A DNA stretch of 64,000 bases from DLAJ01 sp023663615 (GTDB lineage: Bacteria; Bacillota; Clostridia; Lachnospirales; Lachnospiraceae), in the NCBI GenBank assembly GCA_023663615.1, contig JAMPHA010000003.1:1-64000 (forward strand). Direction: 5' to 3'. The notes below the pieces were generated by a model. The model was not told the DNA's origin. It saw nothing but the letters and a program-made list of their open reading frames with translations, and did not search any database. Positions 33,814 to 40,808 of this stretch are shown in pieces. The translations under genes were made by a program, and so were the position numbers. How positions within the stretch are numbered: the stretch's first letter is position 1; every line of letters begins with the position of its first letter.

Positions 33814-34917
33814 TTAAAAATCACGGATCGCCGCAAGCGCAGGCAGCGCGTTTCCGTCATAGTCGAACAGCGCCTGATTCGCCCACTCATTGCCGCAGGG
33901 CCCTTTGTCGCCGATATAAGCAAGCGACTCCGGTGTCGCCCAGCCGGAACCGGGCACGGGAAGCCATGCGGGCTCCCAGTAGAAGAAGCCCTTCCCCCTG
34001 CCGTTCGGAACGTCACGGATGATCTGCATGACCTCTTTCATAAAACCACGCTGTCCCTCGGGTGTCATCGGATACGGTACTTTTTCGGCAAGCGCCGCTT
34101 TCGTCGCCATGCCCTTGCGCTCCTCATCCGCAAGCTTTTCGTACGCCTGATAGTCCTCCATCGTATATCCCATGGACACCTCGGCAACGATAACATCCTT
34201 TTGATAGCGTTCGGAAATGTCTTTCATATTGTCGGCAAGGCCGGAAATCGGACCGTGCCAGAACGGGTAATAGGACAGACCGATCACGTCAAAATCCTCA
34301 CCGCGCTCCATATAGTGATCGAACCAGTCGCGGTACAATGCGTTATTGCCGCCGTTATCCAAATGGATCATGACCGGAAGCTTCGCGTCCACGGCGCGCG
34401 CGGCGCGGATACCCGCGCTGATAAAGCGCGCAATGTTATCGTAAGCAGGCATTTTGGCGTTCGGCCACAACAGCCCGTTCGTCACCTCATTGCCGATCTG
34501 GATCATCGTCGGAAACGCATTTTCTTTTTTCAGGGTAAGCAGCACGCGGCAGGTATAGTCGTACACTGCCTGCTCCAGCTGGTCGTCGTCATAATCCGCC
34601 CACGCCTTCGGCTTAATCTGTTTGCCCGGATCGGTCCAAAAATCACTGTAATGCAGATCGAGAAGAAACTGCATTCCCTGCGCAAGCGCCCGCTTTGCAG
34701 TCCGCACGGTCACATCAAGATCATTCGTCCCCGCGCCGTACGGCTTTCTTGTCTCGGAATACGGATCGTTCCACAGACGCAGACGCACCGCGTTTGTCCC
34801 GTAACGCTTTAAGATGGAGAGCAGCTCTCCCTCCTGCCCGTTATCGTAAAACCTGCCCCCGCACCGCTCGACTTCTTCAAGCGTGGAGACATCCATGCCT
34901 TTGATAAACTCTGCCAT
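33814..34917 (-). CDS. GH53 endo-beta-1,4-galactanase, cytoplasmic
   Basis: A 367-residue arabinogalactan endo-beta-1,4-galactosidase. The barrel begins at once (MAEFIKGMDVSTLEEVE) with no signal peptide, so it cleaves imported galacto-oligosaccharides. Acid/base E144 is in MIQIGNEVTNG and nucleophile E246 in VIVAEVSMGYT; LWNDPYS and LDLHYSDFWTDPGKQ are typical family motifs. It is the last gene of an operon with the 71-residue zinc-ribbon protein and the 612-residue unknown protein, ends in a terminator and is presumably controlled by the LacI-type operator at 37138. Cytoplasmic GH53 enzymes are less common than secreted ones; the secreted paralogue is at 43261. Confidence 0.93.
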   Translation of the reverse strand: MAEFIKGMDVSTLEEVERCGGRFYDNGQEGELLSILKRYGTNAVRLRLWNDPYSETRKPYGAGTNDLDVTVRTAKRALAQGMQFLLDLHYSDFWTDPGKQIKPKAWADYDDDQLEQAVYDYTCRVLLTLKKENAFPTMIQIGNEVTNGLLWPNAKMPAYDNIARFISAGIRAARAVDAKLPVMIHLDNGGNNALYRDWFDHYMERGEDFDVIGLSYYPFWHGPISGLADNMKDISERYQKDVIVAEVSMGYTMEDYQAYEKLADEERKGMATKAALAEKVPYPMTPEGQRGFMKEVMQIIRDVPNGRGKGFFYWEPAWLPVPGSGWATPESLAYIGDKGPCGNEWANQALFDYDGNALPALAAIRDF

Positions 34918-34923
34918 AAGTCG

Positions 34924-35139
34924 TCAGTCCTCAAATTCTGTGATTCTGTCCGCAATTCTGCCATAGCGGAACCTTGCCAGCTCGTTCTTTTTTAACACAT
35001 CCTCCTCCGTGCCGTGATACTGGCAGCGGATGCAGTAGTATTCTTTTTTATCGCGGTCATAAAACATATCAATATCAAGGTCTCGCATAAAGCAGGACGG
35101 ACACCGGTAATTTAATTTGCCTTTTCCAGATTGAGCCAT
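34924..35139 (-). CDS. Small zinc-ribbon protein in the galactan operon
   Basis: A 71-residue protein with two Cys-x-x-Cys pairs, RCPSC near residue 14 and YCIRC near residue 37, the pattern of a zinc ribbon. The rest is charged, ending RYGRIADRITEFED. It starts at ATG 35139 after AAGGAGGTATTTACGAC, 28 bases inside the end of the 612-residue gene, and stops six bases before the GH53 start, so it is firmly inside that operon. I do not recognise a function. Zinc ribbons of this size bind nucleic acid or protein partners, or may accompany the unknown enzyme. Confidence 0.75.
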   Translation of the reverse strand: MAQSGKGKLNYRCPSCFMRDLDIDMFYDRDKKEYYCIRCQYHGTEEDVLKKNELARFRYGRIADRITEFED

Positions 35140-36950
35140 GTCGTAAATACCTCCTTATCAGAAATTTCTGTTTGATAGCCTAACGTAAACATCGGGGAGA
35201 ATGCATAGCCCTCTTTCACATAGCCGGACGCCTTGCCGCAATCGGTACTGAGCGATACGCGGGTTTCGATCTGCGGTACCACCGCTGTGACGCGCTCCGC
35301 GCCTTCCATGGAAGCCTCCCTGCACTTGTACGCATAGTCGATCGTGCTCTTTTCACTGCCCTTTTCCAGACTTAACGTAATACCGGTCATATCCTCGGAA
35401 TACTCCGTCGTTCCGTAGCACGCTACCATATACTCATTTAATTCCACTTTTGCATTCGGATCGCTCATAGAAAGCACCTTGCGCTCGATGCCGATGCGGG
35501 AGCTTCCCTCCTCAAAAAGCAGTCTTGTCTGGAGCTTCACGGTTAAGTCCGCAAATTCAATATCCACCGGATCGAGCGTTAAGATTCTCGTTCGTCCCTC
35601 CTCGGAAAAATGCGCCTTCGTGCGGCAGAGACATAAATCCACTTCCTCGCCGTTATAGGAAAGCTTTGCGCTTCTGACCGTTCCTTCGCCCGCATAGTGC
35701 GTGAAATATCCCGCGCGGTACTTTTCCTGAATCAGGAACGGATAAGACGCGTCGGTCACATGCTTGGTTCCGATGCCGACCGGCCAGTTTAATTTTGCCG
35801 CATACGGGCGAAGATCGACGATCGCGCCGCCCTGATCCATGTTGACGCAGGCGCGCATATACGGATCGCAGTACCAGAAAAGCTGCTTATCCGAACCGTA
35901 AAGAATATCTTTCCAAAGCGCGCACTCCGGCTCCGTATAGCGTCTGTTCTCACGGTACCAGTCCGCGAACTCCGCCATCGTCATATCGCTCAATTTGCCT
36001 TCTTTTTTGAGCTTGCCGTAATAAGCACAGCCGTCCTCGTAGGATTTGAGCAGCAGCTCGTAAGGCGCTTCCCAGCGTCCCATCTTGTTCATCCAGCCCG
36101 GTCCTACGAACATCATGTTATACGCGTAGCCGTTATTGAATTTGCCCAAATGACGATACTGGTCGATCAGATTATATAAATAAGGATAATCCCATGTCTC
36201 GGTATCATAGATCATGCCGCGCAGTACGTTCTGCGGATGCGTGCCGAAATTAGAACCGTTGCCGTCGTAGCACGCAAGCAGATCGCGGGACAAATGCGGG
36301 ATCGCCACAATACCGGAATCCTCCGCCTCGTCCGCTGCAGGCGCATGGGTGTTCTGCTTACTCGGAATCCAGGGCGCCCACGGACCGCCGTCCATAAACG
36401 TATACCAAGAATTGTTGCACGTATGATATGCCTTCGGTCCTTCCTCCCAGCAGGTCGCAACCGCACACTTTACCGTCGGATATTTTTCTTTGATATAATT
36501 CGTCAGTTCGGCGTCCATGTAATAGGAACCGGTTGATTCCGGATAGAAACCGAAGCGCTCATGAAATTTACCGAACACGTCATCGACGATGGATTTCTTA
36601 TCTTCCATCGAGAACATCCAGATACAGAAATCCTTTGTCTTATATTTCTCGCGGAACTCCTTGCACGGAAGCCCTAAAAGCGTCAATGCGATCTCGTCGC
36701 CGTACTGCTCGTGATCCGCCTTTGCCAGCGCTACCGCTTCGTCATTAAAAAGAGAAGCATAGGTCATCTGGATCGTTGTCTTTAGTCCGTTCTTGTGCGC
36801 GATCGACTGCTGGGTCTTGAAAATATCCAGCGACTCCGTCAGAAGCGCCTTTCTTCCGATGTCTTCCTCTTTCCCGTGTCCGGTCACTTTCTCTGCATAT
36901 TCCGGAACCATTTCGGGACGATGAATGATGTTGACAATAAATTTCTCCAT
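35112..36950 (-). CDS. 612-residue protein of unrecognised family, galactan operon
   Basis: First gene of the operon, with start ATG 36950 after AGGAGGCAGAC; the longer open frame upstream is Arg-rich and untranslated-looking. I do not recognise the family. Residues 1-400 look like an alpha/beta barrel: IHRPEMVPEYAEKVTG, TYASLFNDEAVALAKADHEQYGDEIALTL, GFYPESTGSYYMDAELTNYIKEKY and many Trp/Tyr/Asp residues, faintly like polysaccharide deacetylase or GH57/GH38-type folds. Residues 400-612 are beta-rich. No signal peptide is present, so it is cytoplasmic. Context with GH53, GH42 and a LacI operator suggests a new carbohydrate-active enzyme acting on galacto-oligosaccharides. That is inference. 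Confidence 0.72.
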   Translation of the reverse strand: MEKFIVNIIHRPEMVPEYAEKVTGHGKEEDIGRKALLTESLDIFKTQQSIAHKNGLKTTIQMTYASLFNDEAVALAKADHEQYGDEIALTLLGLPCKEFREKYKTKDFCIWMFSMEDKKSIVDDVFGKFHERFGFYPESTGSYYMDAELTNYIKEKYPTVKCAVATCWEEGPKAYHTCNNSWYTFMDGGPWAPWIPSKQNTHAPAADEAEDSGIVAIPHLSRDLLACYDGNGSNFGTHPQNVLRGMIYDTETWDYPYLYNLIDQYRHLGKFNNGYAYNMMFVGPGWMNKMGRWEAPYELLLKSYEDGCAYYGKLKKEGKLSDMTMAEFADWYRENRRYTEPECALWKDILYGSDKQLFWYCDPYMRACVNMDQGGAIVDLRPYAAKLNWPVGIGTKHVTDASYPFLIQEKYRAGYFTHYAGEGTVRSAKLSYNGEEVDLCLCRTKAHFSEEGRTRILTLDPVDIEFADLTVKLQTRLLFEEGSSRIGIERKVLSMSDPNAKVELNEYMVACYGTTEYSEDMTGITLSLEKGSEKSTIDYAYKCREASMEGAERVTAVVPQIETRVSLSTDCGKASGYVKEGYAFSPMFTLGYQTEISDKEVFTTWLNLEKAN

Positions 36951-37137
36951 GTCTGCCTCCTTATGATATGACTTATCCCAGTGTGCTATCCACCAGTATT
37001 CCCTGTCCTTGCGGCCGCAATCGGGCGCGGCGGTTTTTCTCCGCTTTTTTCCGTTCTGCCGGACTTGTCCGAACCTATCCGTCTCCGTTCTCCCCGCAGC
37101 CCGTCTCCGCTCCTTGTTGCGCGTCTCCGCTTCCCTG

Positions 37138-37192
37138 TTGCGCAACCGGTTGTCCTTTTCCATAGTCTACCAAAACGGGGATTCCTTGTCAA
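37138..37192 (-). promoter_or_regulatory. Promoter and LacI-type operator of the galactan operon
   Basis: Minus strand: TTGACA (37187-37192), a 17-base spacer and TAGACT (37164-37169). Eleven bases further is CAACCGGTTG (37143-37152), a perfect palindrome with the AAnCGnTT core of LacI-family operators, within TTGCGCAACCGGTTGT (37138-37153 as read on the plus strand). The same element lies before GH42. It sits in a 304-bp gap between the operon and the DUF4143 ATPase gene, where nothing else was found. Confidence 0.78.
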
Positions 37193-37254
37193 TTGTTATC
37201 GTTCCGGCTTTTTCACTGATTTTACGGGGATTTCTTTGTGTATATTTCATAAAT

Positions 37255-38562
37255 TCATGAAGTTTGCAGCCTGCAGATCTCCTCTATCGCATACAATGGT
37301 AGATTGATAAGCCAGTCCTCCTCCCGATAGTCCGCCATAGATGCACGGACAGAGATTTCGGGATGAAATCTTTCCCTGTAGGTTTTGAGGCTTTTTGCCT
37401 TGAGATTAACCTCCGCCTTCACTTCCAGCGGAATGATCTGTTCATTCACCTCAATAACAAAGTCCACCTCACAGGATGCGCGATCATTCGTATAATAATA
37501 GACGCCGACATCCTCCATCGTCCGGAGCTGTTGACATACATATTGTTCCGTCAGCGCGCCTTTGAATTCGACAAACAACGCATTGCCGTCAAGCAACGTT
37601 CGCCTGTGCAGACCTGCCATACAGCCAAGAAGTCCCACGTCAACGAGAAACAGCTTAAACGCCTTCAAATCTTCATAGGCTTTCAACGGGATTCCTGATG
37701 CATTTACCCGACCGATCCTATGAACCAGTCCGCAGTCGCAAAGCCACATCAGCGCCGTTTCGTATTCCTTTGCCCGTGCGCCTTCGCGCACGAGACCGTA
37801 AATAAACTTCTTATTTTCCTTGGCAAGCTGTGACGGAATACTATTCCACAGCATACGGATTTTGGGAACGATTTCATTCGGTGCATGTTTGGAAAAATCC
37901 TGTTCATATGCCGCCAGTATCCGTTTTTGGATCTCCCGGACTTCCTGAAAATCTTTTTCCTCCGCAAAGCTCTGCACCGCCTCCGGCATTCCGCCGACAA
38001 AATAATATTGTTTCAGCGCGTCAATATAGGTTTGCTTAAACGCGGCGATCATCCCGTAATCCCGGCTGTCAAGCAGCTGTGCGAAACGGCTGCCCGCGGT
38101 TGCCATCAGAAATTCCCTGAAAGACAGCGGATAAAGGCTGAGAAATTCCACTTTTCCCACCGGAAAGGATGTGCCTTCATGCAAAGCGATCCCTAACATA
38201 GAACCGGCGCAGATAATATGATACTGCGGCGCATTTTCACAAAAATATTTCAACGAAGAAAGCGCTCTCGGCACTTCCTGTACCTCATCAAAAATAAGAA
38301 GCGTATGCTCCGGGTCGATTTTTCTGCCGATATACAATTCCATCCCCGTCACCAGACGGTCAATATGGAGATCAGGTGCAAAAAGCTCTGCCATTCCGGG
38401 ATTCGCATCAAAATTGATATAAACCGTATCGGCATACGCTTCCCTTCCGAATTCTTTCATCAGCCATGTCTTTCCAACCTGCCTTGCTCCTTCAATGATC
38501 AGCGGTTTCCGGCGTTTACTTTCTTTCCATTGATATAGTTTTTCCATTGCCGTCCGATACAT
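37255..38562 (-). CDS. AAA ATPase with DUF4143 domain
   Basis: A 435-residue P-loop ATPase of the AAA_14/DUF4143 group. Walker A is EGARQVGKTWL near residue 24, Walker B is LLIFDEVQEVPRAL, and the sensor region is ICAGSMLGIAL. The C-terminal DUF4143 part includes CEVDFVIEVNEQIIPLEVKAE, which resembles a restriction-nuclease-like core with Glu-x-Lys. The group's role is unknown; these genes are widespread, often in several copies, and frequently move between genomes. ATG 38562 follows GGGAGGAGGTGTAGGA. It is unlinked in function to the galactan operon on its left as far as can be seen. Confidence 0.9.
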   Translation of the reverse strand: MYRTAMEKLYQWKESKRRKPLIIEGARQVGKTWLMKEFGREAYADTVYINFDANPGMAELFAPDLHIDRLVTGMELYIGRKIDPEHTLLIFDEVQEVPRALSSLKYFCENAPQYHIICAGSMLGIALHEGTSFPVGKVEFLSLYPLSFREFLMATAGSRFAQLLDSRDYGMIAAFKQTYIDALKQYYFVGGMPEAVQSFAEEKDFQEVREIQKRILAAYEQDFSKHAPNEIVPKIRMLWNSIPSQLAKENKKFIYGLVREGARAKEYETALMWLCDCGLVHRIGRVNASGIPLKAYEDLKAFKLFLVDVGLLGCMAGLHRRTLLDGNALFVEFKGALTEQYVCQQLRTMEDVGVYYYTNDRASCEVDFVIEVNEQIIPLEVKAEVNLKAKSLKTYRERFHPEISVRASMADYREEDWLINLPLYAIEEICRLQTS

Positions 38563-38716
38563 TCCTACACCTCCTCCCCCAAACGGTTAAAACAATGATC
38601 GCAACTATAGTATAACCCTGTTTTTCAAAACATACAACGAAATTTTGTGTTGATTTAACATTTTTCACAGCGAATATTTGTTCATATTAACATTTTTTAC
38701 GGCGAATATTCGATTC

Positions 38717-39289
38717 CTACCCCAAGGGGTGCTCCTCCCGCAGCGCCAAAATCGCCCCGCGGTACGCGCGCTCCAAATGGAGCGCCGCGGCAGCTTCCTC
38801 ATATTCCAATGCGTTATTCGCAAGGATACTCGCGTATCCGTGAACAAACAGAGCAAGCGTCAAAAAGACCTCCTTCGTCTGCTCCATATTTAATCCCATC
38901 GCTTCCTGCATCGCAGAAAGAACCGGTCTCAGTTCCCCGGAGTCGATCATCTGCAGCACGCTGCTCTCGACGGCAAACCCCGATTGAAACAGGAAACGGA
39001 ATAAATGTGGCTCCGTAACGGCAAACCGGATATAATTCAGCCCGATGCCGAGCAGCACATTCTCTCCCTGCCGGATATTCAGCAGATATTCTGTGTGAAA
39101 CCGGTCCGCCTTTTCATATGCCGCCCTTTTCATTTTCTCAATCGTGTCAAAGTGATACATGACAGGCTGCGTAGAACAGCCGATTTTCTGCGAAACCGTC
39201 CTTGCATTGACGTTTTCCACCCCTTCGGCTCTCGCGACCTCGAACGCTGCATCTATTACCATTTCCTTCGTGATCCTTGCCTTCGGCAT
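38717..39289 (-). CDS. TetR family regulator
   Basis: A 190-residue regulator with the DNA-binding region ITKEMVIDAAFEVARAEGVENVNARTVSQKIGCSTQPVMYHFDTIEKMK. The recognition helix STQPVMYHF is typical of a TetR_N subgroup. The helical C-terminal part carries a TetR_C-like ligand pocket. ATG 39289 follows AAAGGAGGATCAGT. It is followed by AT-rich sequence and the DUF4143 gene; no obvious target gene adjoins. Confidence 0.85.
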   Translation of the reverse strand: MPKARITKEMVIDAAFEVARAEGVENVNARTVSQKIGCSTQPVMYHFDTIEKMKRAAYEKADRFHTEYLLNIRQGENVLLGIGLNYIRFAVTEPHLFRFLFQSGFAVESSVLQMIDSGELRPVLSAMQEAMGLNMEQTKEVFLTLALFVHGYASILANNALEYEEAAAALHLERAYRGAILALREEHPLG

Positions 39290-39313
39290 ACTGATCCTCC
39301 TTTGATCTTTCCG

Positions 39314-39565
39314 TTAGTTCAGCTTCAAATGCGCAGTCCTGCTGTTTCCGCCTGCTGCCTGCACAAATCCCAGCGACCGGGACAGCGCAATCGCGGCGGC
39401 GTTGTCTGCATCGACCAACATGATCATCCTTTTCGGCTTGTTCAGTTCGATCGCCTTGGCGAGCATCGCTTTAGCGTATCCCTTTTTACGATATTCTTCT
39501 TTTACAAAAATATCATAGGGCTCATTTTTTGCTGTTCGGCTTATGCTTGTTACTGTTTTGAGCAT
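39314..39565 (-). CDS. Short GNAT-like protein, probably truncated
   Basis: An 83-residue C-terminal half of a GNAT acetyltransferase: YDIFVKEEYRKKGYAKAMLAKAIEL is the acetyl-CoA binding signature and NAAAIALSRSLGF the final helix-strand. The N-terminal strands that complete the fold are missing. It does have an ATG at 39565 with GGAGGGGC before it, so it may be translated. The gene lies between the LacI and TetR genes. It is more likely a decaying gene than a working enzyme. Confidence 0.6.
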   Translation of the reverse strand: MLKTVTSISRTAKNEPYDIFVKEEYRKKGYAKAMLAKAIELNKPKRMIMLVDADNAAAIALSRSLGFVQAAGGNSRTAHLKLN

Positions 39566-39587
39566 TCGCACCGCCCCTCCGGCTTTT

Positions 39588-40607
39588 TTACTTCGTCGAT
39601 TCCTTCAACACCACTTCATATCCAAGCAGCGTTCTCTTCGCGACCGCTTTTCCCTCAAGATGATCGAGCAGGATCCGGCATGTCACCGCGCCGAGCGCCG
39701 CCGCGTCAAATTGAAGCGAGGTGATCGCGGGCAGATTGTTGTCCAAAAGCGGACTGTTGTAAAAGGACGCCACGCGCAGATCCTCCGGCACGCTGAGACG
39801 GCTTTTTTTCAGCGCGTTGAGTACCTGACAGCAGATGGCATCATCCATACACAAAATGCATTCCGCTCCTTTTTTGACAAATTCACTCACCATCCGTTCG
39901 AGCATCGGCTCGCTATCTGCATCCAGACAGATCAGCGAAGAATCCACGGGCAGCTCCTGCGCCTCAAACGCGTCAAGGTATCCCTGCATACGGGTGTTGG
40001 TAATGACGATCCCCCTGCCGCCGCCGATCAGCGCGATCCTGCGCAGCCCTTTCATCAGCAGAATGCTCGTCAGCTCCCGGCATGCCTCCCGGTGGTCGTG
40101 GTCGATCTGAATGATGTCGGGGTCCTGCGACGTTCCGATCGCCACAAACGGCATATGATGCTGTTTTAAGTACGCGGCGGGCGCATCCTCGACCAGCGTC
40201 CGGCTTAAAATGATCCCGTCCACCTTATTATTTAATACCAGCCGTTCCAACTGCGACAGATCGTTTTCACGGATCATCGAAACGACCATGTCGTAATCCG
40301 CCGCTGCCGCGGTCTCGCTGATGCCGATCATGCATTTTTGAAAAAAAGACGAGTCCGCAAAATTGTTGCTTCCCGGCATCATCAGACCGATGTTATAGGT
40401 TTTATTCTGCGCAAGCCCCTTTGCGATCACATTCGGTTTGTAATCGTGCTCCTCGATATAGCGCAGCACCCGCTCTTTCGTATCGTTTCCGATGCGTCCC
40501 TTGCCTGAGATTACGCGGGAAACCGTCGTCTTGGAAACGCCCAGTGCCTCCGCCACATCGGCGATCGTCATCTTTTTTGTGTCCCGCTTCTCCTCTTCCA
40601 TCGTCAT
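39588..40607 (-). CDS. LacI family regulator of galactan use
   Basis: A 339-residue repressor. The helix-turn-helix is MTIADVAEALGVSKTTVSRVISGKG, followed by the hinge helix and a periplasmic-binding-protein-like sugar domain (YNIGLMMPGSNNFADSSFF, ILSRTLVEDAP, RIALIGGGRGI, AILC-type CMDDAICCQVLNAL). It lies divergently from GH42 with the operator element between them. The same element precedes the 612-residue gene operon, so it is the best candidate to control both. Start ATG 40607 follows CCGGAGGTACAAA, 19 codons inside the longest frame. The inducer is presumably galactose or a galacto-oligosaccharide. Confidence 0.92.
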   Translation of the reverse strand: MTMEEEKRDTKKMTIADVAEALGVSKTTVSRVISGKGRIGNDTKERVLRYIEEHDYKPNVIAKGLAQNKTYNIGLMMPGSNNFADSSFFQKCMIGISETAAAADYDMVVSMIRENDLSQLERLVLNNKVDGIILSRTLVEDAPAAYLKQHHMPFVAIGTSQDPDIIQIDHDHREACRELTSILLMKGLRRIALIGGGRGIVITNTRMQGYLDAFEAQELPVDSSLICLDADSEPMLERMVSEFVKKGAECILCMDDAICCQVLNALKKSRLSVPEDLRVASFYNSPLLDNNLPAITSLQFDAAALGAVTCRILLDHLEGKAVAKRTLLGYEVVLKESTK

Positions 40608-40671
40608 TTTGTACCTCCGGACCGCTTCTGATTTGTCTATTCCGTATATTTTCTTTTGCTCCATACTGTGT

Positions 40672-40697
40672 TATAATGCAATTGCGCAATCGGTTGT
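40672..40697 (+). promoter_or_regulatory. GH42 promoter -10 and LacI-type operator
   Basis: TATAAT (40672-40677) with a weak -35, then TTGCGCAATCGGTTGT (40682-40697) containing CAATCGGTTG, one mismatch from a palindrome with the LacI core AAnCGnTT. The 16-base element differs at one base from the one at 37138-37153, and the spacing to the -10 is alike (9 versus 11 bases). Confidence 0.75.
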
Positions 40698-40808
40698 TCT
40701 GTTGAATTTACGCCATTTGCGCACGGAGCTTTCCCAGCGGATTCTCCTTATGATAGTTATGATAGCAATGTTCTTTTTTATCGTCAATCCCAAAGAAAGG
40801 AACACCCT

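Noticed and set aside
36951..37163. Extension of the 612-residue protein upstream by 71 codons
   Set aside because: It contains the promoter and LacI operator, is Arg-rich, and a perfect ribosome site precedes the internal ATG at 36950.
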